Origin: Lentinula raphanica
Taxonomy: Eukaryota > Basidiomycota > Agaricomycetes > Agaricales > Omphalotaceae
Direction of reading: 5' to 3'
Assembly (NCBI GenBank): GCA_027919835.1
Contig: JANVFP010000022.1
Span: forward strand, 186,001 to 250,000
DNA: 64,000 nucleotides
The notes under the pieces were generated by a model that had not been told where the DNA came from, ran no database searches, and saw only the letters and a list, made by a program, of their open reading frames with translations. The translations under genes and the position numbers were made by a program. Shown in pieces: positions 12,829-26,213 of this stretch. Each line of letters opens with the position of its first letter. Within the stretch, counting starts at the first letter, position 1.

Positions 12829-13421
12829 AAGTTTGACTAATCTTCCATTGCATTATCTATTCCGCATCTACATTATTTTCTAATGTACTGTATCTCATAT
12901 TGCATGTTCACGACTATTCTCTCTCCCTGTACAACCATGTTTTCATAGGTCACAATACTTGTACCAAACTTGTACTATCTATTGTCCTCTCCTCAGACCC
13001 ATACAAGTATAATTATTCACCTCTAAGGGCATGGCAAGTCTCAAAGTTGGGTGAAATGTCATTTGTTTGACCAACCGGGCTTAGTACAGTGTATTCAGTA
13101 CGACTCAAGGGTTCGAGAATTCATGCATAAACAACAAGTTACAAGAAAATACAGAAGGATAGTAAGCATATGCCATAAAATAATGGTAGAAGATTGAGCA
13201 TAAAGGATAAAAGAAGATGCAAGATCGTCGGGAAAGATATTTTAGAAAATGAAGTTACAAGCAGGGGTCGTAAAGCACAAGTTGCAAAACGTAAGATAAT
13301 CGTTATAAATGACGTTCTAATCGTAAAAAAGGGATGAGTTGTTATAAGAGATAAGTAAGGCAAACGACACAAGATACAAGACATCGAATTCAGTAGTACA
13401 GCAAAACAACAAGTCGAAATT
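12829..13421. other. Convergent intergenic spacer, IRE1 / giant PH-domain gene
   Basis: 593 bp between the two stop codons. It is AT-rich with no supported gene and presumably holds both 3' untranslated regions and polyadenylation signals. Confidence 0.6.
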
Positions 13422-16400
13422 TTAGGCCCTCGAGTCGCGAGGAGATCGAGATCCAAACAGTCCAGGGCTGTCCTGGGCGGGAACGAGTAGCGTAGCCTCG
13501 ACAGAAGGAGGAGTTGGAGCCAAATTAGGATCAGCTAAAGAGAGGTCAGCAGACTGTTGGGTTGAAGAACAGGTTGATCAACTTACGTTGCCAGGTGGCC
13601 CAGCTCCTGACTTGAGTTCTGGGATCGATGGCTTGCATACTTGGACCAGGTGCTGGCGGCGGTGCGGGCTCTTTCTTCTTTCTGCGAGAACGCTGAGGGA
13701 CAGAACGCCATCCTGGTCTAGCAGCTGGAATTTCTGGTGGGGCCGGGGGCTCAGGTGGAGGTGGAGGCTCAGCAGGAGGTCCTCCCGGTGCACCCGCAGG
13801 CGGTTTCCTAAGAGTCAACCGTAAGTAAGCGTATAATGGCGTCGTCCATTGAACACTTACCAGTCTGGCTCGAATTCCCCTCCGGGCCCATACTTTGATT
13901 TCATGCACAAGAGATAACCAATCTCACTGCGAAGTGTTTCCGGTGAGTGAGTTTTCATAAAGAGCACTTCAGCGGACGTACTGTTGCAGAGCTCTCCTTT
14001 CTTCTCTCAATTTACCAACTTCACCGAGCAGAATACGGACCTCGGAGGCCAAAGCTTTACTGAACTCATCAAGATACTAAAGAAAGAATGTAAGCACGAT
14101 GGAGTTCAAAGATATGAGATTGACGAACTCCTTGGATGTTATAGGAAACTTGCTCGTTGGCGGTTTCTCGAACGGCGTTGATGATTTCCGCATGGTGTTG
14201 TTCACATTCATTGCGCCAAGCTGCGATTCCGGTCAAATGTTGAAAGCAAATATAAGACTCGAAAAACGTACTGTCTGAGAATTCTCTTAATGCTGCCTGG
14301 ATATCGTCATGTTTCCGCATAACCTCTTCCAAGATCTTCTCGACACCTGTGAAGGCTAAATTTAGCAAGAAAAGCATACTTCAAGAGATTACACACCAGG
14401 TTTGCCTTCGGCCTCTGCTCTGAATGCCTCTGCTCTATCTCTCTCCTCCTGACATTGGTCGAATAACCTCTGGACCATGTCTCTCATTGCCGCCATCTCC
14501 TCATCCTTGACCATTCTCCTCTCCTGCTTTTCAGCGTATCTCGAATCCATCAGATTTCGTTTTTCATCCATAAGCTGTCTTTGCTCGGTCATCAGATTCG
14601 TCAAGTCTTGTAATTGATTCCTGATTGATTCGTTGTATTCTTCACGTTCCGCCCTTTCACGTTCGCGTTGGTCAATCTCATCAGCTTGTCGAGATTGTTT
14701 CTCAGCCTCGAGTTCCGCACGAAGAGCAGCAAGCTGATCCTCCAGTTCTTGTATGCGTGAATCCTTGGCCGCTTGCGCAGCTTCTACAGCAGCATTGCGT
14801 TCTTCCTCCAATCGCTGTCTCTCAGCAGCTGCAGCCTCTCGTTCTCTAGCACTTTCTTCACGCTCCTGGTCAATGATTTCTCGTATTTCAAGGGAATGTC
14901 TTGATGCCGCGTCACGGATATCCTGAATAGTGTGAAGAGAGGCCTGATCTCCAATGTCTCCTGGTGCTCCAGGTATACTCCCCGCAGGAGCAGGTACGGG
15001 TCCTAAGCCAGCGGTCAGGTCTTGGAGCATTATGTTTCGAGCATTGGCAGCTTCGCGCATCCGCGTTTCTTCATTCTCCCTGAATATTCTGTCACGTTCT
15101 TCTTCACTCATACGGAATTCATCTTCTCTCCGCGTTTCATGCTCTTGGAACTCCGCATCTCGCTGACGTTCCGCCTCCTGTGCCCCCTCGACAACATTTT
15201 GTAGACGGTTTTCGGTCTCTTCTAGGCGAGCGAGACGATTACGTTCTTCATCCGCTAAGTCGAGATCACCTAAAGCTGGGGTACGAGGTGTGCGAGGTGT
15301 GCGAGGGGGAGGGACTGGTTCAACAGCACTAGGAGCTCGATAACCGGGTTCAGAAGGAAGAGGGCGAGCGGTACCGGGACGAGAGGGAATGATCTCCGGC
15401 GGGACGCGTTCATCTCCAGCGGTTTGACTGTATTCATCATCATCATCATATTCAGAACGTACATCGTCAGCACGTGAAGGTGCACTAGCATGAGTGGGAA
15501 CACGTTGAACTGGTCTACCATCATCAGGGCGTGAACGTACAGAGTGCTGAGTGGGTACACGCGAAATTGGTGCAACATCGTCATCGCGCGGAGCATATGG
15601 AGGAGAGCGTGGGGCTGTAGACAAGAGGAGGTCAGTAAATAATCTACTTATCGATGTTTTATTACTTACCATGGGCTTCGGGACCTGGTCGCACTTCCTC
15701 AGCATACTGACTTTGAGCACTGGGATGCACACTAGCCGTTCTAGTGGAGCGTGGGGTGGGTGAACGGGGTCCTCCCTCATGTTCAATGTCATAGATTGAT
15801 GGAGGTGGGTGTGTATGAATTGGTCCCGGACGATCCGGTTCATACCCAGATGGAGAGACATGAGTACCAGCTCCAGGAGGATATGGTACAACAGAAGGGA
15901 CGTGAGTACCAGTTCCAGGAGGATATTGTACTGCAGAAGGGGCGTGAGTACCAGTTCCAGGAGGATATTGTACCGCAGAAGGTACATGGGTACCAAGTTC
16001 AGAAGGATGATATTCTTCAACAGGGACAACACGGTGAGAAGGAACATGGCTGGGTATTGTACCTGGATGAGTGGGAGGGTGGGTAGGTGGGTAGTCAGTA
16101 CGATGGGAACCGGCTCCATAATGAGAGTGGACAGGAGAATAAGGACTTCCGCTTCTGCTTCTGCTCCTACTTCTGGATCTGGGTCTACGCTCGTGTCTGT
16201 CCCGCCCGTGTCTGTCCCGCCTGTGTCTATCTCTGCGATGGCGACGCTCGTAACTGCGCTCTGATGAAGGTGTACGTGAATCATAAGAACGTGACCGTGA
16301 CCGTGAGTAATATCGACGACCACGATAATGACGATCACGACGACGGGGACGGCGACGATCGTCGTCACTATAAACACTCGGCATGTGAGTCGGTGAGCGA

Positions 16401-19400
16401 TAATATGATTGTCCAGCAGGAACTATGGGTGGAGGTTCTCCATAATGTTGACTCGGTTGACCACCATACGTGGGGCTATGAGTCCTGGGCCTCGAAGGAT
16501 GTTCTGAATATGGACGGCTGGGATCGTACACAGGTTGGCCTCCAATGACTATAGGATGTTGGGGTGAACGCGAACGACTACGACTACGGGGTCGACTTCC
16601 AGAATCAGCTACAATAATTGGTGTGTGTCCTGAAGGAGTTCTCTCAATGACGACCGGCTGGGTACCAGAAGGTGCAGTTGGCATAGGTATAATTGTCGGT
16701 TGTGTCGGTTGCATAGGGTGCTGGATAATGGGAGTTCTTGGTGAGGGCGAACGAGTCGAATGCGAAGGCGATTGTGCAATGATCACAGGCTGCGCTTGTG
16801 ATGGCACCATTGAAGGAACTGGAGGTGGATAACCTGCACCAGGAGCCCCGGGAATAACGATTGTTTGCCCGGGCGGAGGAACCGGTTGCGTAGGAGAGCG
16901 TGAAGGGGAACGGCTGTATGGTCTGGGCGATTGCGCAATAATGACTGGCGGCGTACGCGGTTGACTGTACGTGCGATGAGGACGATGACGACCGTCATCT
17001 AAATCAGAGCGTGGAGACCCAGATCGTGAACGTGAACGTGAACGTGAGGGAGAACGTGAGCCAGGGTGGCCCACCACAACAACTGAAGGTTGAGCTGTCG
17101 GAGCCATCCCAGGTTGTGGCGGCATCATCAACGGTGGTATCATACCTGGCGGTACTACACCTTGCATTGGTTGCTGTAGTGGCTGACCTGGTATGTTTAT
17201 GATAGTAGGAGCCGGTGCTTGTCCCCCTTGCGATGGTTGAGAAGGATGCAATTGCGCAGCTAGCCCAGGATGTTGCACTGACCCAGGGGGAGGGTATTCA
17301 GAAGGTTGAACAGTGACAATGGGTGGCGAGCGACGACTACTCCCTGTGTGAGACACAACCACAGGAACCTGTGTCGGTGCTTGTGTGTGGATGTGGATGG
17401 GAACTGGAGTAGGTGATCTGCTGACACTCGACCTTGATCTGGATGGGCGTCGACTAGGTGGGCTACGGTCACTTTCAGTTCGAGAAATGTCACTGCCCCC
17501 GTCACTACTTGAAGGGCTTCCTGAAACATGAATAAACTGCGGCCCCTGCGGGAAAGTTGGTGGGATAAAAGGTGGCTGAACTGTCGGAACCCTTCCTGGG
17601 ATGACTGGTTCGGGCATTCCAGGTCCTAGAGTATATGGCATCGGGATAACAGGGGCAGGACCAGGGGGATTGATAACAACTTGGCCAGGAGGACCTGGAG
17701 GAACGAAAGGCTGCTGGGATCCGGGGACCCCAGGTATAACAGGCGGAAATCCAGCAGCATAAGGAGATGGACCACCAGGTATCACAGGAGTTCCTTGAGG
17801 AACAAACCCGGGTGGATACTGCTGGCCACCAGGGATTACAGGTTGTGGCATTCCAGGGCCCATTGGCTGGACCGAGGGAGGCAAGCCAGGTATGAAAACG
17901 GGTCCCTGTTCCGGACTCCCTTCTGAGCCAGACTCCGACTCTTCCTCTCTACCTTGTGCAGGTTGGGCAGTAGCCATCATATCTAATTACAATGAATGAG
18001 TATGATGCAACAATATCTAAGAAGTGAAAGAACATACAAGGTCTATTCCGTAGATCATGCAACGAAGCCCGCAATTCTTCTAAACGCTGCACGACGGCAG
18101 TCATCTCGTTATGGCGATCAGTAACATCGCGGCCAAGCCATCCATTCAGTTCGGTCATGTATCTCAACAACTCTCGGATTTGATCACTGTTGGTAAGAGT
18201 CGCAGTTGCATTAGTCTGAATGAAGTGATTAGCCGATTGTATGATGCAAAAGCTTCGATGAAAGACATACTCGGCCGAGTTCTAGCAGGTCTGTCAAGTC
18301 TCGATTGAACTCTGGAGGCAATTGGACCAGGACCTGATTAAAGTCAGTATTTGCATTTCAGATGGTGATATAGTGTGCTTACTGGTCCACCGGGTACGGG
18401 GACATAAGTTGTAGTCGGTTGACCTGGCTGCGTAGGTTGCGCGGGTTGTGTAGTAGTTGCTGAAGGTTGCCCCAGAACAGGCGGCGGAGGAACACCACCC
18501 CCAGGTGTAGCCGTGGGCTATGTGGAAAGCTATCAGATCAATGCTTAATTCAGTGAGCAATAATGACTTACCTGGCGCCGACGGTACCAGCTTTCACCTT
18601 CACGTTCAGCATCGCCACCAAGGTTGTCAGGAGGCGGTGCAGTCTGAGAACGAAACTATCAAAGATGTCAGAGAGATCAACTGATTTGCAGAGAGACTAT
18701 CTCACTATAGGTTGCACTGGAGGTAAATTGGTTGGTGGTCTCGGTGGACGACCTGTGTCTCCAAACCGATAATCAGGTCGTTCACTGGATGGTCCGGTGG
18801 GAGCTGTTGTCATTTCAGACTGGGACGGAGGATATTCGTCGACTGTCTGTTGAGCAGTTGAACGGACACGGGTCCTTGGACGCACAAATTGGGATGGAAC
18901 GGGCTGCGAGGCAGGTCGCATGTGAGGAACTCTTACCCCTCTTAAAGGGCTATAGGTGTGCTCGCGAGGAAGTGGTACATAATCAAAGGGCCGAAGGGGA
19001 TCTGGAGGCACTGCTCGACGAAGAGAAGGCTGAATGCCTTGGGATAAAATCTCTTCGAGGTGTCGAGCTAGAGATATACCAGTGGAAGGCGCCTGTGCGA
19101 CCGGAGCGAGGGGAGCACGCAGAGGAGGGATATTAATCAGAGATATACTTTCTGCACCTGAACTCATGGAAGGAGACGGAGGTGGAGAACCTGCTTCGGG
19201 TACTGGAACCGTTTCTTGAGGCACAGGGATGGGTACTCCCCTGTTCAATAGATTTTCTAGCAGATCCTCCACGCGGCGCATGCGATTTAGAACTTCATTT
19301 CCTTGAGTGTCACCGCGAAGTCCACGTATTTCATCCAAAAGGTGATTGGTAGACAATTGACCTTCCCACAAAGCTCGCACTTGATCTCTTATCTCATTTA

Positions 19401-22400
19401 ACAAAGGCAATGGGTTTGGAGGCGAAGGTCGAATGGTTGTGGCAGTAGTAGCAGGAGAGCCCGGTGATACTGAGGAAGGTGTGACAGTTGATGGAGGAGG
19501 CGTAGGGGATGAAGATGGTCCTGAACTACCAGGGTAGGGCCCGCTTGTACTTGATGAACTCAACATCGGAGTGCTAAGAGGACTAGAAGATTCAGATAAT
19601 AGTTCAGTCTCGCCAATACTAGGAAGTGACGGCATTGGCGAATCCGGACGCGGAGCTCCCCGCGAGACAGGAGAACCAGGTTGGGGTGTCGGGTACAGCA
19701 ACCAGTCATCAGAGTGATGGCTGGACAAGAAAGACACGCTACTGGCGGAACTGGGTGTCCGGTTCAAGGAAGAAGGTGCTATGGATATACTTCGGTTTTC
19801 GTCGGCACTCATAGCTCGACTACTTCCGACTCCCTCTTCAGCATAATGAAGTGCAGGTTGTTGTGGATACTGGGGATGATGTGGATATTGCGGGTAACGC
19901 GGATATCGCGGATATCGAGCCGGTTGGGATGGCTCCTGACCAGGAATTGGGTGATGAAGAGAATCCGAAAGACCTAGAAGTTCTTCACGCAAGTCTCGCA
20001 AAGCATCTCCCAGTTCTCTATTTTCTTCGGCTCGATTTTGATCATAGTGTCGAAGCTCATCTGCCAATCGTTCTATATCAGCTGTAAGGTCACGAGGAGA
20101 AACCCTTCCGGAGAAGGAGCTTGAGGCCGTAGGCACAGTATCGAGAGTTGATCGTTGGGATGGTGCATCACCGCGCGGAGTTGAGATACTAACACTGATG
20201 GAACGCTCTGACGCTGGTGCTGATCCACGGCTAGGAGTACCGGGAATTTCCTGAAGGAGGAACATTAGCCATCAATAATATATAGAGATAACATAAAAGA
20301 TTCACAATTCTTGAAGCCCTTGGGGTGGAAACTGTAGATAATAGGCTCGGCTCTGTGGAAATCTGACTTTCAGGGATAGAACGAGCATCGTCCTCATGCT
20401 CTGGCTGTCCTTCCAGTCCAAGGTCAGATTGTGATTCGAGGAGAGACGTCGTAATGCTGGTCGTTGATACAGCAGAGCTGCTAACCATTGATAAAGTCCG
20501 GCCCAATGTCAAAAGACTCCCCAAGCTACTACTTCCAACACTGGTATCTGAGAAGACCAAGCTACTCGGAGTGCGAACGGAGCTACTTTCATCTGTGGGA
20601 GGAAGAGGAGGGACGGGCGAAAGTGCCGGAAAGGAAGGTGGATGGGCTGAAGTCATCACTGTAGGAGTTTCGGGAATGGTGGACATTCGATCAAATGAGG
20701 ACCATGATCCACTCGGTCGTAAAAATGAAGTTTCGAGAGAGATGTCAGGATCTTGAATCAACGCGATGCTAGTGGCACTCGGTGATGGAGCAAGAAGACT
20801 TGACTCGTATGATATATTGGTCTCTGTAGCCCAAGGTTGAGGACTGGGCGGAAGTGGCAAAGAACTCGGAGAACTAGTAGGTGAGATTGTAGGAAGGGTT
20901 AACGAAGGAAGGGTTGTAGCAGGCATGGAGGGTGATAGACTGGACTCTGAGGAAATCGTTACACTGCTCAAGGTAGATGAAGGCAGAGTTGTAGGAAGCT
21001 GCATAGTTTCTGTAGAGCTGGGGGTTTGAAGGCTCATTGTCGGGCTTGAGGCAGTGAGTTCAGTCGGAGCTGTAGGTGGCAATGACAAAAGACTGGAGCT
21101 TTCCTCTTCTGACCAGCGGACACTGGATGGAGTGGGCACACTGGTACTCAGTGCCGTAGACGGAGGTAGAGGAAGATCGGACTCCGACGTTGGAGTCAAA
21201 GACAAATCCAACTCCGAAAGTTCTGACGCTGCAGAGGACGGCAAAGGGATTCCTGAGGGGCCAAGTGAAGAAACTGAAGAAGGGGAAGAGACAGTACGTT
21301 CAGTTACAGAGGGAGGTGCCGTAGATGTAGGAGGAGGAGGGAGGGAAGCGGGCGAGGAAGAGATAATAGACGGAACCTGACTTGGAGCTTCACTGGGTGG
21401 CGCAGAAGGAGTTGCAGAAGGAGGTGCAGAACGCGACTCTTCTGATTCAACAAGATGAATTGAAGATGCCTTCGGTGTACCTTCTTCGCTGGGAATTGTC
21501 TCAAGCTCGCTGGGACAAAGTTCTGCAGTAGAGTACGCAGTCGTGGGCTCAGTGCGAGGCTCGGTGCGAGGTTCAGATACAGTCTTGTAAGCGACAGACC
21601 CCTCACTGGCGGTAGTATATTCGGAAGGGATAGATGGAAGAGACTTGAATGATGCTTCAGATGAAGGGGTACGAGCTGTGATATAGTCTGAACTTCCTTG
21701 CGAAGCGGTCACAAACTTCTCGCCGTCACTGCTAAATTCCTTGTCCGAATCCGATGAGGAGGAAGAGGGATCGGTAGGCGTTGGTGTACTCCAGGATGCC
21801 GTCGAAGTATAGGTCAATCGGCTCGTCAGTTCGGAGAGATCAGAAGATGGACAGATGTCGTATCCTGTCTCACTTGATCTCGTCCCACTGAGGGGTCCAC
21901 TGGGAGTCTGGCTATCCGATCCGGAACCTTGTATATAGCTCCCACTTTCGCTTTCATCATTCTCTTTGTCGCTACTTTCGTCGGAAGGTAGATAACCACC
22001 ATTGCTGCCACTTCCTTCACTGGACGAATAACTGCGTGAAGTGCCATTTCTGCGCCTGATTGCAGATGTACGACTGAGCGCACTGCGAGAAGGAGATGTA
22101 GGCATGTATGATGAAGGGGTGCCGCTTCGAGTATATGGGGAAGAGTAAGTCATTGTTGAAGTGTATGGCGAGCCAGTGCTTGTCATCAAACAAATTAGAA
22201 GAATATAATGCAGAAGAAGGAACAAGCATACCCAGTATATGGTGATCCAGTCCCAGTCCCAGCAAATGGTGAATATATTGATCCAGTACTACGAAGAAGA
22301 TATCAGTCATCAGTCAAGTCACCAGCAAACGATGTGAACTACCAACCCTGTATAAGGTGAGCCACTATACGAGCCAGAGCCAGAACCAGTACGTGACTCA

Positions 22401-25177
22401 TAATCAGTGGTGAACGTTCTACCAGTACCAGTTATACCAGTAGTCGAAGTCCTTGTACCAGACATTGTGTACGATCCTGAGCCGGTACCAGTGTACGAAC
22501 CACTTCCGGAATATGATGTGTACGTCCCAGTTCCAGTTCCAGTACCCGTGCCTGTACCTGTACCAGTACCAGTGGTACCGGTATATCCAGTATATCTTGT
22601 CGATTCCGAGACTCTCGTGCCAGTGTCAGTGGCACTCCCGGTCGCTGTCCACGTTCCTGTCCTTGTATATGTTCCAGTCCCTGTGATTCCAGTACTTGTC
22701 AAACCAGTAAAAGTCCTGGTCCCTGTGCCCGTACCGGTACGTGATGGATACGATTCAGCTGAAGAATAAACCGAGGTCCGCTGCACACTACTGGAGGTAC
22801 CTGCAGAGAGATACTGGTCATCACTATCTTCGTGGATCCCAGAAGATCTGTTGCTCTGTAGAACATCACTACCGAGATCCGTCATGCTTCCGCTCCTGCG
22901 CAGGCTCATCCGCGTGCTAGTCCGACGACCAGGAATTACACGAGAATCTCCTGGATAAACGTACTCGTCGCCATTGATCACGGTGTCATCAACAGTGCGA
23001 GAGTGGTAAGACGAAATTAGCGTCGAAGGTCTCCTTCGAGCTCCACTTCCAGAAGATGATACAGATGGTGAGGAAAGCAGCGAATAGTACCTTCCGGAGC
23101 CTGAAGAAGATGAGTGACCTCTTGCGCCATCTGACTCGGAAGCGTAAAGCTCATCTTCTCCGCCGGACATCTCTGGAATGTCAGGAATTTCGGACATCGG
23201 TGGGACGTAGACCGTGCTGCGACTCCCGGTTCCACTGCTAGCCGTCGAAGAAACACTCGAGCTAGAGTCCATCGACATGATGGTACGAATAGAGCCAGTA
23301 GGCGAACCCGAACGTCGAGTGATAGTTCGAGTGAGGGAAGAGAATGAAGGAGTAGCAGAGGGCGTAAGGGATGGGGCACGGGAGAGTGAGGGTGTAGGTG
23401 GGGTATTGATTGCCTCCCTGTGAAGCAGATAAATCAATGAAAGACAGTTTTGAGAAAAAGCAACCTACCAGATCCTTTCAATCCATCTCAACCGCTGCAC
23501 TAAGCTGTCGCAGGCTAGTCTCTCTACGCCATCTCCGTACACCATCCAGAACGGCACCAGTGATTCGATTAATCCAATCTCGACTCCACTCTGGGAAAGC
23601 GCGTCTTGTTCTCTGGCCGCGATAGCTCCTACGTCGTCCCTCGCTCGAGGATGACTCAAACTCAGCGCACTCTCAACCGCAAAACAATTGACCAAATCCA
23701 ATTGTACGACTGCACGACCTAGGGGTGCGCGGCCTGTGGACGAGCCGGGAGGAGATGGTGTCGTAGGAGCGAGCCATGACAACAAAAGAGTATGCCGATA
23801 CAGTAAGCCCTGACATCGTTGCCATCGATAAGGGGGCTCTGCATGGACATTGAGGTAGTATAATGTCCCAAGGTGAAGCGGCTATGATTCAACGGAAATC
23901 GTGAGAAGAGAATCACGAGCGAAAATCAATCAACTCACCGTCTCCGTGCCATTTCCCCCTAAGAATTTTCCTAGTTCGCTGATATCGATGTTGCTACCAC
24001 CATTGCTTCCATTGCTGATACGTTCCCCTTCGCTTGCCAAAGATTCACCACTGGCCCTTTTCCCACTGGCCCTACGACGGAGCCCAAATAACCCCCCGTC
24101 GTCGTCTCCACCAGAGCCTCGTTGACCATGACCCACAGGCGTAGGAGATACAGGAGGGACAGCCTCTTCTTTCTTTTCGTTATCTTTACGAGTCGGAGTA
24201 CGTTCCTTCCACAATGCCACGATATTTCGAACGTTCGTCAAAGGACTCCTGGGGGACCCTTCTTGTCTAGTCGGGCGGCGAAGTGTAGAGGTAGGAGTGG
24301 TCTGGGTATCTTGAGAACTTCCTGTGATACCTGTGATTGTACCAGTACCAGTTTGAGTTGTGGTGAAAGTAGAAGGAGAAAGAGTAGTTTGCGTGAACGT
24401 GCTCTGGGTATTCGTGAATGTAGAGGGCGTATAAGACGATCCAGTTGCAGTAGAAGGTCTGTCAGGTGGCGAGAGCAACGTAGAATAAGACAGATTGCTT
24501 GGTGTTTGCGACCTCGTAAGTGTCGTAAAAGTGCTTTTTGTTGGGGATGGAGAGCGTGAACTAGAACCGGACTCAAACAAGCCAATAAGTTGATTCGCTC
24601 GTCCGGGGGGAGGTAGATCACTTGGCTCTGTAGATGACCGACTGTGCCGATTCGCGCCAGAGGATAAAAAAGCAGATCTTGGCCGGGCAGGGACAGTTGT
24701 CGCGTAAGAAATACCTGAAACGGGGCGAGACTCGGTTCCTTCTGTCCTCTCCGTTATGTGACTCAGTCTGATCCTGGGATCATTCGATGGAGGTGGATAG
24801 GATGATTGTAGAGAGGAAGATCCTGCTGTTGGGCTGAATAGAGATGGTAATGACACGTATGAGGGAGAACCGGTATAAGTGCCTTGCCCGGTTTGGGTGG
24901 CAGTGGTAGTCCCAGTATAAGTCCCACTTGGTGTATAAGTTCCACTCCCAGTGTATGTTCCACTCCCAGTATACGTCCCGCTTCCACTGCCTGTGTACGA
25001 GCCATATCCGGTAGATGGGCTTTGGGTGGACCAAGTCGAAAGTGCCTGCTCGGTGTCGTCCAGTTCATCGTCTAGATTATTGAGAGTGGCCTCGACTTCG
25101 TCGATGGAATTTGAGTCCTCATATGAGTCGGAATCCGAGAAAGAGTTAGAAGACGGCGAATTCGTCCGCCGTTCCAT
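13422..25177 (-). CDS. Giant PH-domain, SR-rich, coiled-coil scaffold-like protein (3,616 aa)
   Basis: I do not know a name for this protein. Eighteen exons: 25177-23939, 23881-23469, 23417-22347, 22288-22232, 22178-20306, 20250-18706, 18655-18572, 18517-18383, 18333-18271, 18215-18038, 17982-15670, 15614-14397, 14346-14272, 14220-14129, 14076-13982, 13926-13861, 13807-13587, 13534-13422. All introns are about 45-60 bp, GT-AG and phase-consistent; total 10,851 nt. Residues 414-552 resemble a PH domain (LGTLYYLNVHAEPPYRWQRC...WIERIWEA). Long Ser/Thr/Pro-rich disordered regions follow: Thr-Gly repeats near 770-908, PVIPG-type repeats after 2220, and an Arg/Ser-rich segment near 2740-2815. A charged coiled coil (about 3090-3395) leads to an ordered C-terminal module (EQHHAEIINAVRETANEQ; EIGYLLCMKSKYGPGGEF) and a Pro-rich tail. 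The ordered ends suggest a membrane- or cortex-linked scaffold; this is inference. Merging of neighbouring genes is unlikely because frame is kept at every junction. Confidence 0.8.
15872..15997 (-). repeat. Three tandem 42-bp units inside the giant PH-domain gene
   Basis: Three in-frame 42-bp copies, each beginning ccaggaggatat on the + strand. They encode 14-residue units of the form YPPGTGTHVPSxVQ within exon 11. The flanking sequence (about 15845-15871 and 15998-16030) holds weaker partial copies. A length multiple of three preserves frame if copy number varies. Confidence 0.8.
22405..22760 (-). repeat. Degenerate Thr-Gly coding repeat (ACTGG-rich)
   Basis: On the + strand this reads as runs of ccagtacc-type units. 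On the coding strand it gives long alternating Thr-Gly and Thr-Gly-Thr-Tyr tracts in exon 3 of the giant gene. The core near 22520-22580 is almost pure (TG)n protein repeat. The long + strand frame here (PVPVPV repeats) is its mirror image and not a gene. Confidence 0.8.
24845..25010 (-). repeat. Tyr-Thr-Gly-Ser repeats near the N terminus of the giant protein
   Basis: Imperfect tandem units of about 18-24 bp in exon 1 encode TYTGSGTYTGSGTYTPSG-like repeats, at roughly residues 56-110. They have the same composition as the exon 3 repeats. Confidence 0.7.
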
Positions 25178-26213
25178 GTCGATTAGTTGTTATTGTCGAA
25201 ATTTGAGTCTAGAGGAGTAGTTGAATGACAGAAATTGACGGTCAGATAAGTTACACCTGCCTTGAAGAGTAGAAATTTGAAGATTCAGTAGTAGAGCGCC
25301 GGCCTTGAGGGCAGCATTTGGAGGAGGAGAAAGAAGTAAAGTCGGATGATAGAAATCAGAATCAACAAACAGGTGACTGAAACTTAAGGGCAGGTCTTTC
25401 GGTGGTGCTGATCCCGCATGTGGTCGTGTTGTCACGCTGATGACTCATCAATAAGTACTACTCGATCGATGTGGTCAACAGCCCATCCGGCTAGCGGCCA
25501 GGCATATCAACAAGTATTACTCACCATTCCTGACGACGTTGAACAGCAGATTATGCGATATCATAAAGCACGCAGAAGATAACTGATTCCAGTGACTCAG
25601 TAAGCGTACATACGCACAATTATTGAAGTTGCATTCTCGGCCAGAATCTCGTATCCGGAGCAGACGGCATGGAACTCAGAATGTAGAAATGTAACACCCA
25701 TCCTATAGTATGTTCGAATCACCCATGGCCAAGGGCAGTCTGATTTCCGAAAATGACAATGAAGCTAGATAACTTCTTCAAAGGTGGACTGCAATCTGGT
25801 TGAAACATCAGACTATGCACAATCGATTCTCTGACACCTGCTTGAGATTAGCCATAACGCGATGGTAGAGAGTGCTTTAGATCTGTTTGTTTGAGTCAAT
25901 CATCTTGAACAGAAACAAAAAGGATCTGTGGGATGTTTTGGATGTATCCATACTGTTGAACAGACGTCATTGGCTTTCTTCAAGCATCGATCGCAGAGAC
26001 GGGCCAGCGTTACAAGCTACCTTTAAAGTACATTCTGCTGCAACTCGCATTGCAGTGGTGATACGGATAGGTAAATTTGACGAGCTCTGAGTTCATGGAT
26101 TCTCGATGGACTGTGCATACGTTGCGGGTGCTTGACTAGTGCGAATATCAGCCATCTCGGTATGAAAACGTAGCATTCGAAAGGATACCATCTCACCTGA
26201 TTTTGGCACACAA
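25178..26213. other. Intergenic region upstream of the giant gene
   Basis: About 1.0 kb between the start of the giant gene and the end of OST4. It is the presumed promoter of the giant gene. No supported gene; only short frames are present. Confidence 0.5.

Noticed and set aside
14625..16548. Several long + strand frames across the coiled-coil and SR-rich exons
   Set aside because: They are reverse-frame shadows of biased coding sequence, with no domain and no splice logic.
22407..22769. Long + strand frame of PVPVPVP repeats
   Set aside because: It is the mirror of the Thr-Gly repeat in the giant minus-strand gene, whose exon phases and composition are consistent.
25705..25725. B-box-like gttcgaatc, possible tRNA
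   Set aside because: No T-stem pairing, A box or acceptor stem could be built around it.
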